From the NCBI GenBank assembly GCA_035544635.1, contig DATKDQ010000296.1, positions 1 to 20,088 on the forward strand: DNA of 20,088 bases. The letters are read 5' to 3'. Shown here in pieces: positions 1 to 7,911 of this stretch. The stretch's first letter is position 1; each line of letters starts with the position of its first letter. The position numbers and the translations under genes are program-made. The DNA comes from DATAFT01 sp035544635. GTDB lineage: Bacteria > Acidobacteriota > Thermoanaerobaculia > Multivoradales > Multivoraceae. Below the pieces are notes generated by a model. That model did no database searches. It saw only the letters and a list, made by a program, of their open reading frames with translations, and had not been told where the DNA came from.

Positions 1-2
1 GG

Positions 3-20
3 AAATGGTAAACACCATTT
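3..20 (-). terminator. Inverted repeat just after the DUF3467 gene, possible terminator
   Basis: Perfect 7-bp arms (AAATGGT and ACCATTT) flank a 4-nt loop, beginning 6 nt beyond the stop codon of the minus-strand gene. On the minus strand the 3' arm ends in TTT. The stem is AT-rich for this genome and the T run is short, so it may be a weak terminator or only a palindrome. The window edge hides what follows. Confidence 0.35.
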
Positions 21-26
21 GCGGAG

Positions 27-308
27 CTAGTGCACGCCCTCTGACGGCGCGGGGTCGGTCGCTTCCTGGATCGCGCCATAGGCCGCCTCGTAGCGCTCGA
101 GGTTCTCCTTCAGCGCGCGCAGGATGCGCTTCAGATGGCCCGGCGATGTGACGATGCGGGCGGTGACCACCCCTTGCGGCGGGACCAGGTTGATGAAGTC
201 GAGGATGAATTCCTCACGGCTGTGGGCGATGCGCAGCAGGTTCGAGTACCGGCCCTTCTGCTCTTCGTCACCGATCTTGATATTGACCGTCTTGGCTTCC
301 CCTGGCAT
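27..308 (-). CDS. DUF3467 family protein
   Basis: A 93-residue protein that I recognise as DUF3467. It is a small soluble family with the usual pattern: an early G-x-Y-S-N segment (residues 19-23), then a stretch like EEFILDFINL, a central PPQGVVTARIVTSP segment, and an amphipathic helix (about 58-75) with a charged end. No signal peptide or membrane segment is visible. The ATG lies only 3 nt after the stop of the upstream ABC ATPase gene, and a purine-rich GGAGAGGAG in the end of that gene serves as ribosome binding site. Translation is therefore probably coupled to the exporter. The family has no established function to my knowledge, so any role with the exporter is inference. Confidence 0.85.
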   Translation of the reverse strand: MPGEAKTVNIKIGDEEQKGRYSNLLRIAHSREEFILDFINLVPPQGVVTARIVTSPGHLKRILRALKENLERYEAAYGAIQEATDPAPSEGVH

Positions 309-311
309 GGG

Positions 312-1730
312 TCACTCCTCTCCTGGATCCTCTTCCCACTCGACGCCGCCCTCGAACCTCCATTCGTTGTGGGGCAGGTAGAGCCCCCGGCCAGCCCCCC
401 GCCCAGGGGCCGGCCCGACTGCGCGTTCCCGGGCCGTCACGGTGAACGCGAAGACTCGCCGCCGGTAGTCGTACGGCGCTCCGTCCCGCGCGTGGATCGC
501 GAGGTCGACCAGGTACTCGCCCGGCCCGAGCAGCAGCTCCGGGCAGCGCACGACGACCGTCGCCGTGCCCGCGAGCCGGCGCGGGCGCAGTCCGATCAGA
601 TCGGTGTTCGTCCCCCAGCACTCGATGCCGCGAGGCGTGAAGATGCCAATGCCGAAGACGAAATCGTCGAGCGGGCGCTCGGCCCGCACCTCGACGACGA
701 AGCGCGCCTCCGATCCCGACCGTAGGTGATAGGTCTCGCGCCCGTCCCCGTCGCAGAGCCGCGCCGCGACGATCTCCGCTGCGCGCGACCCCCAGCGCCG
801 CGGCTCCTCCTGGCCGCCGTGCGTCTCCGATCCGTCCCCGCTCGTGCTCGCCTCCGCCGCGCCCCCCGCGGCCGCCGCTCGCGGCCCGCCCATGCTCGCC
901 GCCGCTGCCTCTTTCTCCTCCTTGTGCTGGCGCCCTTCGGCCTCGGCGATCGCTTCGCGGTAGGCGTCGCACACCTGACGAGGCCGCCCGCTCAGGCGCA
1001 GCTCGCCTCCGTCGAGCCAGTGCGCGCGGTCGCACAGCGACTCCACCAGGCCGAGATCGTGGCTCACCAGGACCAGCGTGCGTCCGCCGGCCAGGAACTC
1101 CTCGATTCGGCGCAGGCAGCGGTGCGCGAACGCCTCGTCGCCGACGGCGAGCACCTCGTCGACCAGGAGGATCTCGGGATCGGTGTGGATCGCGACCGAG
1201 AATCCGAGCCGCACGTACATCCCCGACGAGTAGTTCTTGACCGGCTCGTCGATGAAGTCCTCGAGCCCGGCGAAGGCGACGATGTCGTCGTAGCGCCGCT
1301 CGATCTCGGCGCGCCGGAGCCCGAGGACGGCGCCGTTGATGAACACGTTCTCGCGGCCCGAGATCTCGGGATGAAACCCGGCGCCCAGCTCGATCAGCGC
1401 GGCGACCCGGCCGTCGACCTCGACGGTGCCGGTGGTGGGACGCAGGAGGCCGGCCATGATCTTGAGCAGAGTCGACTTTCCTGAGCCGTTGCCGCCGACC
1501 AGCGCCACCGCTTCGCCCTTCGCCACCCGAAGCGAGATCGAGCGCAGGGCGCGGATCGACTCCTCGGGCCGCAGGTCGCGTACCAGGCTGCGGTCGATCA
1601 GCGCGCTCTTCAGCGTGCGAAAGGGGTATCCCGCCGCCACCCGGCGGAAGGTCTTGCCGACGTGCTCGAGACGGACCGCGAGCTCGCCCTGGCCCACGGG
1701 GGTTGGGGTCGGAGGGAGCACGCTGGTCAC
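312..1730 (-). CDS. wzt: Polysaccharide/O-antigen ABC exporter ATPase with C-terminal carbohydrate-binding domain (Wzt-like)
   Basis: The nucleotide-binding subunit of an ABC-2 type polysaccharide exporter (472 aa), which powers movement of a lipid-linked glycan across the inner membrane with the adjacent permease. Visible motifs are Walker A GGNGSGKST (79-87), signature YSSGM (167-171), Walker B LLVDE with the catalytic Glu (188-192) and the switch His in LVSHD (221-225). A low-complexity Ala/Gly/Glu linker (about 262-312) leads to a beta-rich C-terminal domain (about 315-460) ending in a PHNEWRF motif. This matches the Wzt C-terminal domain, which in characterised systems recognises the non-reducing end of the exported O-antigen. 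I chose the GTG at 1730 because it overlaps the permease stop (GTGA). The frame is open for about 990 bp further upstream, but that stretch only shadows the permease and intergenic DNA. Confidence 0.9.
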   Translation of the reverse strand: MTSVLPPTPTPVGQGELAVRLEHVGKTFRRVAAGYPFRTLKSALIDRSLVRDLRPEESIRALRSISLRVAKGEAVALVGGNGSGKSTLLKIMAGLLRPTTGTVEVDGRVAALIELGAGFHPEISGRENVFINGAVLGLRRAEIERRYDDIVAFAGLEDFIDEPVKNYSSGMYVRLGFSVAIHTDPEILLVDEVLAVGDEAFAHRCLRRIEEFLAGGRTLVLVSHDLGLVESLCDRAHWLDGGELRLSGRPRQVCDAYREAIAEAEGRQHKEEKEAAAASMGGPRAAAAGGAAEASTSGDGSETHGGQEEPRRWGSRAAEIVAARLCDGDGRETYHLRSGSEARFVVEVRAERPLDDFVFGIGIFTPRGIECWGTNTDLIGLRPRRLAGTATVVVRCPELLLGPGEYLVDLAIHARDGAPYDYRRRVFAFTVTARERAVGPAPGRGAGRGLYLPHNEWRFEGGVEWEEDPGEE

Positions 1731-2515
1731 ACCGCCTCGATCAAGGTGTCGCTGAGACGGTCGAACACCCAGGCGCCGAGGGACCAGGCCACCACCGAAG
1801 CGAGCGCCATACCGGCCCAAACCGCGGGCTCGGGCGCCCGTCCCCGGAACAGCACGTCCTGATAGGCGAGCACGAACGGCGTCAGCGGGTTCCACAGGAT
1901 GAGCGCGCGCAGCGTCTGATACGGCACGGCGGCGACCGAGTACAGGATCGGCGTCAGGAAGAAGCCGAGAGTGAGCAGGTTGGAGACGATGTCGCGCACG
2001 TCCTTGAAGTGCACGGCGAGCGCGGCGAGCGCGAGCGCGGTACCGGCCACGAACGGCAGATGAGCCAGGATGACGACCGGAAGGAGGAGGATCGCCGGCC
2101 CTCCCACCGGATGCCCGAGCGCCCGGGCGGCGAGCAGGGCGGCGACCAGGATCGGAATCGAGAGCAGGAAGTTGACCAGGTTCGAGAGCACCGGCACCAG
2201 GGGCAGGAGCTCCACGGGAAACACCGACCGGCGGATGAGGCCGGCGTTGCCGGTCAGCGACGTCGTTCCTTCGTTGAGCGACGACGACACCCAGACCCAG
2301 GGGAAGATGCCGCAGACCAGGAATACCGGGTACGGCGACTGTCCCTCGACGCGCGGCTGGAACACCAGACTGAAGACGAAGGTGTAGACGCCGAGCAGGA
2401 GCAGCGGGTTGGCCAGGGACCACAGGAACCCGAGCACGGACCCGCGGTAGCGAGCCTTGAGCTCGCGCGCGGTCATGACCGCCAGGAGATGGCGGTGCTT
2501 CCACATGCGTTTCAC
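1727..2515 (-). CDS. wzm: Polysaccharide ABC exporter permease (ABC-2 type, Wzm-like)
   Basis: A 262-aa integral membrane protein with about six hydrophobic segments. The N-terminal cytoplasmic stretch with RELKARYRGSVLGFLW (residues 17-32) is the hallmark of the Wzm/RfbA/TagG permease family. The late NPLTPFVLAYQD segment (about 209-220) is also typical. It forms the channel through which the lipid-linked polysaccharide passes. The start is a GTG preceded by GAGGAG 10 nt upstream; an in-frame ATG three codons later is the alternative. The stop overlaps the ATPase start by 4 nt, so the two subunits are translationally coupled. No glycosyltransferases are next to the pair in this window, so the exported glycan cannot be deduced. 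Confidence 0.92.
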   Translation of the reverse strand: MKRMWKHRHLLAVMTARELKARYRGSVLGFLWSLANPLLLLGVYTFVFSLVFQPRVEGQSPYPVFLVCGIFPWVWVSSSLNEGTTSLTGNAGLIRRSVFPVELLPLVPVLSNLVNFLLSIPILVAALLAARALGHPVGGPAILLLPVVILAHLPFVAGTALALAALAVHFKDVRDIVSNLLTLGFFLTPILYSVAAVPYQTLRALILWNPLTPFVLAYQDVLFRGRAPEPAVWAGMALASVVAWSLGAWVFDRLSDTLIEAV

Positions 2516-2525
2516 GTGACCACCG

Positions 2526-2555
2526 CTCCTCGACCCGTGTCCGGGGGGAAGTGTA
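2526..2555 (-). promoter_or_regulatory. Candidate -10 box and Shine-Dalgarno for the exporter operon
   Basis: On the minus strand a TACACT hexamer (2550-2555) resembles a -10 box and lies about 35 nt before the GTG of the permease. GAGGAG (2526-2531) is a good ribosome binding site 10 nt before the GTG. No convincing -35 is seen at 16-18 bp. The ribosome site is firm; the promoter is tentative. Confidence 0.4.
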
Positions 2556-2611
2556 CGGGCAACCGAGATCCCGCGCGTAGCGACCTGACGGGGCGCGGCG
2601 GCGCAGCCTCA

Positions 2612-2646
2612 TCGACCGCCGGGGCGAGCGGGAGTAGAATCGTTCG
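2612..2646 (+). promoter_or_regulatory. Sigma70-type promoter immediately before the CxxC-protein gene
   Basis: TCGACC (2612-2617) and TAGAAT (2635-2640) match TTGACA/TATAAT at 4/6 and 5/6 positions with an exact 17-bp spacer. Only 6 nt separate the -10 box from the ATG at 2647. Transcription would therefore begin at or next to the start codon, and no Shine-Dalgarno is visible. This is the arrangement of a leaderless mRNA. Confidence 0.55.
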
Positions 2647-2955
2647 ATGGCCGATACCAGAACCTTTCGCGTCAGATGCCCCGAGTGTTCCGCCGATCTG
2701 GTGATCGACGCCGCCACCGGAGAGTTTCTCTATCACCGCAAGCACGACCTCGGCCCGGCCGGGGGCAAGTCCTTCGACGCCTTGATGCAGGGCCTAGAGG
2801 AGGACCGCTCCCGCGCCGAGGAGATCTTCGAGCGCGAGCGCGCCGCGATGAAGGATCGCGATCGGCTGCTGGAGGAGAGGTTCCAGGAGGCGTTGCGCGA
2901 GGCCGGCGACATCGACGACGAGACGCCGCCCCCCCGGCCGTTCGATCTCGATTGA
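2647..2955 (+). CDS. Small protein with a single CxxC knuckle and a charged helical tail
   Basis: A 102-aa soluble protein that I do not recognise as a named family. Residues 8-20 hold a CPEC motif (C11, C14) followed by a short beta-like stretch and DAATGEFL, resembling half of a zinc ribbon. Because only two cysteines are present, metal binding would need His31/His34 or a partner or dimer. Residues 45-90 are highly charged and probably a coiled coil (GLEEDRSRAEEIFERERA and following). The C-terminus is acidic and proline-rich. It stands alone between a divergent exporter operon and a convergent kinase fusion. The plus-strand frame is supported by the consensus-like promoter and by strong third-position GC. 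The function is unknown. Confidence 0.75.
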   Translation: MADTRTFRVRCPECSADLVIDAATGEFLYHRKHDLGPAGGKSFDALMQGLEEDRSRAEEIFERERAAMKDRDRLLEERFQEALREAGDIDDETPPPRPFDLD

Positions 2956-2956
2956 C

Positions 2957-3020
2957 GCTAGCCTCCTGGCGCTTCGCGCCCCGCACAGATGGGACGCGCC
3001 TCCCAGGAGCGGAGGCTAGC
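2957..3020. terminator. Palindrome between convergent genes, possible bidirectional terminator
   Basis: Perfect 10-bp arms GCTAGCCTCC (2957-2966) and GGAGGCTAGC (3011-3020) enclose 44 nt. That interval includes a tight inner hairpin, GGCGC-TTC-GCGCC (2968-2980). A competing pairing, TCCTGG (2964-2969) with CCAGGA (3003-3008), is also possible. It starts 2 nt after the stop of the CxxC gene and overlaps the last codons of the opposing kinase gene. There is no T tract, so factor-independent termination is uncertain; it could instead be a dispersed palindromic repeat. Confidence 0.45.
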
Positions 3021-5232
3021 CCACTGTACCGCCCGAGCTCGAACTGTCCGAGCGGCCCTCGGGCACGGACATCTCCGCGTAGATCGGGGATCCGCCGACC
3101 CGTATCTCGCCGTGCGCGGGAACGGGAAGCTCTCGTCCGTCGCGATCGAAGAGCCGGCGCGGCGGCGCGGGCGGCTTCCAGGCGACCACCGAGTCGGCGG
3201 CCGACCAGGCGACGAGCGCGTCTGACCCGTCGGCGAGCTCGAACGCGTGCACGCGCAGGGGCGCTGGCGCCGGCCGCGGTCCCAGCGGGCGACTGCCCGC
3301 GAGCTCGCGCGCCAAAAACGCCAGCGCATGCCACGCCGGCCGCCGGCGCACGCCGCCGTCCAATCGATCGGCGAGACCGTAGCCGCGAGCGACCAGCTGC
3401 CACCAGTAGACGCGCTCGACCAGGCCGGAGCCCAGGAGGAGCAGGTAGTAGCGCGCCAGATAGTCGGCCTGCCTGTCCTCGCTCACCGCCACGTGACGTC
3501 CGGCGGGTGAGTGCGGCCCCTCCTCGAGCGGCCAGTTGACCTCGGTGATCCACGACGGGCGGTCGCCGTCGCGCGAAGTCTGGATGATCGCCCGCAGGAG
3601 CGATGCCTTGCCCACCGCATCGAGCCCCGCCTGCCGGTTCTCGGGCGCGCCGCGGCGATCGACGTAGAGGAGGCTCGTCACCGCGTCGAAGCGCACCGGG
3701 TTTCCCGGCCAGTTCAGCGCGATGCAGGTGGCGTAGAGCTCGAAGTCGATGACCGCCGGGCCGAGGATCTTCATCCCGCGGGCGTCTCCGAGCAACTCGC
3801 CTGCGGCCGCCACCAGCTCCGCGTACTCGCGCTGGTTCCACACCCCCCACTTGCTGCGGTTGATGGCGTGGCCGACCTGAACCTGCTGGGCGAGACCGCA
3901 GAAGCGCTCCCCGATCTCGTCCAGCGCCGACCGCCAACGCTGGCGGTCGCGCACCAGCTCGCGGTTCTGCGCCACCGCGAGCACGACCTCGACGCCGCGC
4001 GCGCGCAACTCGACCGCGAGCGCCTGGTCGCGCGCGAGCTCCCCCTCCCACGGCTGGAGCCGGAGGAGGACCCGGCGCACTCCGAGCCCGTCGACCTCGG
4101 AGAGGAGCTCCGGTCCCGGGGCCGAGCCACCGTGAATGCCGACCCCCGCCTCGCCGAACGGAACCGGGCGCACATAGAGCTCCCGCCGCAGCTTGCGCCA
4201 GCGCGCGAGCGCCGCCGGCAGCCGGCGCAGGAGCACCGCGGCCTCCTTCCCGTGCACGCCGGCATCTGCAGCACGAGCGTAGAGCTTCGCGACACGCCCG
4301 GCGTGCAGATGCGGCTGATCGGAGAGCGAGTCCCATACCACGCGCTCGCGCGTCGGAGCCCCGTCGCGCGCGGGAGGGATGTGGGGGTGGGCGCCGCGCG
4401 ACCTGACGGCCGACGCGAGCACGCGGCGCAGGCCGCGCAGACGGTCCTTGACGCGATGACGCCGGTGGAACGCATGGTGATGGACGGTGAAGAGCAAGCG
4501 CCCGCTCCGAGGAGGGGGTCCGCCGAAATAGGTCTCGAGCAGCGCCTCCCGGTGGCGCGCGCGGTGGAGCGGGAGCCGCGCCAGGTCGCGCATCCGCTCG
4601 CTGGCGGAGAGCGGCGTGCCGATGCGGGTGCGGGCGAGGTCGACCAGATAGAGCTCGCCCCCGCCGTCGCTGCGCCAGTCGCCGGTGAGAAGCACGTTGC
4701 CGGCCGATACGTCGCGATGCCACAGCTTCGCCTCGTGGAGGCGGCGCAGCGTCCGCCCCAGCCGGGCGAGCACCAGCGAGGTGTCGACCTCGGGAAAGAG
4801 CTCGCGCTCGCGCCCGGCGTTCATCGCGCGGAAGAGATAGCGCGCCTCGAGGGCGCCTTCCAGGTGCTCGCAGACGAAGAAGGAGGCACCGCGTGGAGCG
4901 GTGGTCTCGAGCGCCGCCACGGGAGCCGGCACCGGCACGCCCGCCGCGCGCAACGCGACGCTGGCGTCGAAGCTGCGCTGCGCCTTGCTTCCCTTGCGCC
5001 GCCGCTGCAGGCGCTGGCGCGCGCTGTCGCCGTGAAACGACTTCACCACCACCGGCAAAGGCGGACCACCGGGCTGCGCCAGCAGCGTGCGATAGAGGTA
5101 GTTGCGCCCCCAGTGCACCGTGGCGTCGGCCGACGCGGGGTCGATCACGCGCCTGAGCTCGTCGAGCGCGACCGGGTACGACTCCGACACCTCGCCGCGC
5201 AGATCGGCGCTGGCGAAGCGGCCTCGACGCAT
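3016..5232 (-). CDS. Fusion of a Kdo/WaaP-type lipopolysaccharide kinase-like domain and a glycosidase-like (TIM-barrel) domain
   Basis: A 738-aa protein with two parts. Residues 1-240 look like a small protein-kinase-fold sugar kinase of the Kdo/WaaP (InaA) group: a candidate ATP lysine in VVVKSF (K64), the catalytic loop HRDVSAGNVLL (D174, N179) and a metal-binding DLA (D198). After a His/Arg-rich linker (about 250-350), residues 355-640 resemble a glycoside-hydrolase TIM barrel. It contains LLRLQPWEGE, KWGVWNQREYAE, LGPAVIDFE and SWITEVNWP; E564 sits where such enzymes place the nucleophile. A small beta domain (655-722) follows. The usual acid/base Asn-Glu pair is not obvious, so hydrolase activity is unproven. 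No signal peptide is seen. I chose the ATG at 5232, with GGAGG just upstream; it lies 19 bp after rng, which places it last in the rod-shape cluster. The frame is open another 50 codons into rng. A role in LPS-core or envelope-glycan phosphorylation is inference. Confidence 0.8.
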   Translation of the reverse strand: MRRGRFASADLRGEVSESYPVALDELRRVIDPASADATVHWGRNYLYRTLLAQPGGPPLPVVVKSFHGDSARQRLQRRRKGSKAQRSFDASVALRAAGVPVPAPVAALETTAPRGASFFVCEHLEGALEARYLFRAMNAGRERELFPEVDTSLVLARLGRTLRRLHEAKLWHRDVSAGNVLLTGDWRSDGGGELYLVDLARTRIGTPLSASERMRDLARLPLHRARHREALLETYFGGPPPRSGRLLFTVHHHAFHRRHRVKDRLRGLRRVLASAVRSRGAHPHIPPARDGAPTRERVVWDSLSDQPHLHAGRVAKLYARAADAGVHGKEAAVLLRRLPAALARWRKLRRELYVRPVPFGEAGVGIHGGSAPGPELLSEVDGLGVRRVLLRLQPWEGELARDQALAVELRARGVEVVLAVAQNRELVRDRQRWRSALDEIGERFCGLAQQVQVGHAINRSKWGVWNQREYAELVAAAGELLGDARGMKILGPAVIDFELYATCIALNWPGNPVRFDAVTSLLYVDRRGAPENRQAGLDAVGKASLLRAIIQTSRDGDRPSWITEVNWPLEEGPHSPAGRHVAVSEDRQADYLARYYLLLLGSGLVERVYWWQLVARGYGLADRLDGGVRRRPAWHALAFLARELAGSRPLGPRPAPAPLRVHAFELADGSDALVAWSAADSVVAWKPPAPPRRLFDRDGRELPVPAHGEIRVGGSPIYAEMSVPEGRSDSSSSGGTVG

Positions 5233-5251
5233 CGCCTCCGCTCCGGCTCGC

Positions 5252-6772
5252 TCAGAGCTCGAGCACGTCGAACTGCTCATGGTGGAGCTGCGGATCGCCC
5301 CGCAGCAGCACCTTCCCCCCGATGCGGCTTTCCATGTCCTCGAGCACCCCACGCTCCTCACCCTCGAGCGCCTCCACCACATCGGGGTGCGCGCGCAGGA
5401 GAAGCCCGCCGCGCGGCCAGCGCCGGCGATGCTTGAGCACCTCCCGGCGCAGCTCGAGGCAGACCGTAGCGGTCGACTTCACTCGCCCGCTGCCGTGGCA
5501 GTACGGGCAGGACTGCGCGAGCTGCGACAGCAGGTCGGAGCGGCTGCGCTTGCGGGTGAGCTCGACCAGGCCGAACTCGGAGATGTTGAGCACGCGGGTT
5601 CGCGCGCGGTCCTTCTCGAGCTCGGCCTCGAGCGCGCTGAACACCGCCGTGCGATGCGCCTCCAGCTCCATGTCGATGAGGTCGAGCACGACGATGCCGC
5701 CCAGGTCGCGGATGCGAATCTGGCGCACGATCTCGCGTACCGCCTCCAGGTTGGTGCGGAAGATGGTCTCCTCCAAGCTGTCGCGGCCGACGTATTTACC
5801 GGTGTTGACGTCGATCGCGACCAGCGCCTCCGTGGGGTTGATCACCAGGTAGCCGCCCGAGCGCAGCCATACTTTGCTGTCCAGTGCCGCCGCGAGCTCC
5901 TTGTCCACGCCGAAGCGCTCGAACAGGCCGCTCTCCCGCTCGTCGAGCTGAACTCGAGCGACCAGCTCGGGCTGGCCGGGCGCCAGGAACTCGACGACTT
6001 CCTCGTAGAGCTCCTCGCCGTCGACCCAGAGCAGGTCGAAATCGCCGCCGAAGACGTCCCGGACGACACGCAGTGCCAGGCCGAGATCACCGTGGAGGAG
6101 GCTGGGGGCGCGCGCGGCAGCGGCCCGCCGCTCGATCGAGCTCCACAACGAGGTGAGGAAGCGCACGTCCGCCTCGAGCTCCTCGCGGGTCGACCCCGCG
6201 GCCTCGGTGCGGGCGATCAGGCCGGCCGAGGGAGGACGGAGGTCGACCAGGAGCTGGCGCAGCCGATCGCGCTCCACCTCCTCCTGGATACGCCGCGAGA
6301 TACCGAGATGCACGGAGCCGGGGAGCAGCACCAGGTAGCGGCTGGGAAGCGTCACGTGCGCGCTCACCCGTGCGCCCTTGCCCGCGATCGCATCCTTGCG
6401 CACCTGGACCACGATCTCCTGGCCGGCCTTGAGCAGATCGACGATCGAGGGCCGCGCCTCGGTGGCCTCCTCCTCGAGACTGTCGCCTCCTGCGATCGCC
6501 TCCGCCGCGTCGCGCTCGGTCCTCCCGTCGAAAACCATCTCGTCGTCGACCAGAGCATCGCTCACGTAGAGGAAGGCGTCGCGCTCGAGGCCGAGGTCGA
6601 CGAAGGCCGCCTGCATGCCGGGGAGCACGCGGGTCACCCGCCCCTTGTAGAGGTTGCCCACCAGCCCGCGCTGCAGATGCCGCTCGAGCGCCACCTCGGC
6701 CAGGCGATCGTCCTCGAGCACCGCGATCCGGGTCTGGTGCGGGTCGCGCTCGATCAGCATCGTCTTCTTCAT
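5252..6772 (-). CDS. rng: Ribonuclease G (Rne/Rng family endoribonuclease)
   Basis: A single-strand-specific endoribonuclease of the RNase E/G family (506 aa, close to E. coli RNase G). In E. coli RNase G matures the 16S rRNA 5' end and cuts some mRNAs. An N-terminal S1-like RNA-binding region (about 36-137, with GNLYKGRVTRVLPGMQAAFVD split across it) carries an acidic insertion (82-110). The catalytic metal-binding aspartates are in VAIDVNTG (D321) and VVLDLIDME (D364), with the same 43-residue spacing as in E. coli. The zinc-link CPYCHGSGR (C422, C425) follows. The long C-terminal scaffold of RNase E is absent. The start ATG shares one base with the rodA stop (TGATG), so translation is coupled. 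Confidence 0.96.
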   Translation of the reverse strand: MKKTMLIERDPHQTRIAVLEDDRLAEVALERHLQRGLVGNLYKGRVTRVLPGMQAAFVDLGLERDAFLYVSDALVDDEMVFDGRTERDAAEAIAGGDSLEEEATEARPSIVDLLKAGQEIVVQVRKDAIAGKGARVSAHVTLPSRYLVLLPGSVHLGISRRIQEEVERDRLRQLLVDLRPPSAGLIARTEAAGSTREELEADVRFLTSLWSSIERRAAAARAPSLLHGDLGLALRVVRDVFGGDFDLLWVDGEELYEEVVEFLAPGQPELVARVQLDERESGLFERFGVDKELAAALDSKVWLRSGGYLVINPTEALVAIDVNTGKYVGRDSLEETIFRTNLEAVREIVRQIRIRDLGGIVVLDLIDMELEAHRTAVFSALEAELEKDRARTRVLNISEFGLVELTRKRSRSDLLSQLAQSCPYCHGSGRVKSTATVCLELRREVLKHRRRWPRGGLLLRAHPDVVEALEGEERGVLEDMESRIGGKVLLRGDPQLHHEQFDVLEL

Positions 6773-7911
6773 CAGCGGTTCACCCACCGGCGAAAGTCCA
6801 CTCCGAGCATGAGCCCGGTGACGAAGAAGCTCCACAGGGTGAACGAGCCGCCATAGCTCAGGAACGGGAGCGGGATGCCGGTGATGGGAACGAAGCCGAT
6901 GGTCATCGCGGTGTTGTACAGGATATGGAACGACATCACCGCCAGGAGCCCGACGGTGAGGAAGATCGCCGGCCGGTCGCGCGCACGGCTCGCCACCCGC
7001 ACGCCGCTCCACAGGTAGCACAGATAGAGGGCGAGCACGACGACCACCCCGACGAACCCGCGCTCCTCGGCGAGCACGGCGAACGCGAAGTCGGTGTGCC
7101 GTGCCGGCAGGAAGCGAAGCTGGCTCTGGGTGCCTTGCATGTACCCCTTGCCCAGGAGCTCGCCGGAGCCGACCGCGATCTTCGACTGGCGGATCTGGTA
7201 GCCCGCCCCCAGCGGGTCGGCCTGAGGCGAGAAGAAAGTGCGGATGCGGTCGCGCTGGTAGTCCTGCAGCGCGAACACCCAGCCGGCGGCACCGAGCAGA
7301 AGCAGGGCGACCAGAGCCCCGGCCACCACCCGCAGCCGCAGCCCGGCGAGCCAGACCAGCGCGGCGAGCGCCGGCAGCAGAATCACCGCGCCGCCGAGGT
7401 CGGGCTCGAGCGCGATGAGAGCGGCGGGCAGCGCGATCATCCCGGCGGCGACCAGGAGCTCGCGGCCGCGCAGCCGGTCGGCGTCGCTCGCGGCGAGATA
7501 GCGCACCAGCACCAGGATCACGGCGAGCTTCATGACGTCGGAAGGCTGGCCCCCGAAGCCGCCGATCCCGATCCAGCTCCGCGCTCCGCCGGCCTCGTGG
7601 CCGAAGACCCGCACCAGGACCAGCGCCGCGACGCCGCCGGTGTAGATCGGCAGCGCGAAGCGCAGCAGCGTGGCGTGGTTGACCGCGAACCCGAGGACCA
7701 TCGCACCGATCCCACCGACGACCCAGGCCGCCTGCCGCGGTAGATAGTCGATCGCGAGCTCGGTCGACGCGCTGCGCACCACCGAGAGGCCGACCAGCGC
7801 GAGCAGCACGGCGCACACCGGCAGACCCCAGGCCAGGGTCGGGAGCCGCCGCAGCAGCGGACGCTCTTCAGGTATCCCGAGGGGCGGAAGTCTGTCCGAG
7901 ATGTTTCTCAT
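6772..7911 (-). CDS. rodA: Peptidoglycan polymerase RodA (SEDS family)
   Basis: A SEDS-family glycosyltransferase (379 aa) that polymerises lipid II into glycan strands for the elongasome, working with PBP2 in the inner membrane. About ten hydrophobic segments are visible. Family motifs include GGFGGQPSDVMKLAVIL (117-133; Asp replaces the more common Glu of QPSE), ALEPDLGGA (167-175), GKGYMQGTQSQ, and RHTDFAFAVLAEERGF. D274 in the last motif matches the catalytic aspartate of characterised SEDS proteins. The C-terminal PLPFLSYGGS motif is also present. The ATG at 7911 overlaps the end of mrdA by 44 nt. An extension further upstream would be Arg/Ser-rich shadow sequence of mrdA. Confidence 0.95.
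   Translation of the reverse strand: MRNISDRLPPLGIPEERPLLRRLPTLAWGLPVCAVLLALVGLSVVRSASTELAIDYLPRQAAWVVGGIGAMVLGFAVNHATLLRFALPIYTGGVAALVLVRVFGHEAGGARSWIGIGGFGGQPSDVMKLAVILVLVRYLAASDADRLRGRELLVAAGMIALPAALIALEPDLGGAVILLPALAALVWLAGLRLRVVAGALVALLLLGAAGWVFALQDYQRDRIRTFFSPQADPLGAGYQIRQSKIAVGSGELLGKGYMQGTQSQLRFLPARHTDFAFAVLAEERGFVGVVVVLALYLCYLWSGVRVASRARDRPAIFLTVGLLAVMSFHILYNTAMTIGFVPITGIPLPFLSYGGSFTLWSFFVTGLMLGVDFRRWVNR

Noticed and set aside
1731..2717. Upstream extension of the wzt frame giving an 801-aa product
   Set aside because: The extra residues are Arg/Pro-rich and out of frame with the Wzm permease; the GTG overlapping the permease stop is the natural start.
3511..5436. Long plus-strand open frame (641 codons) opposite the kinase-glycosidase fusion
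   Set aside because: Arg/Ala/His-rich translation without any family motif; it mirrors the minus-strand gene, which has clear catalytic motifs. High GC makes such antisense frames common.
5102..6856. Long plus-strand open frame (584 codons) opposite rng
   Set aside because: Its sequence is the antisense image of RNase G, with no recognisable domains.
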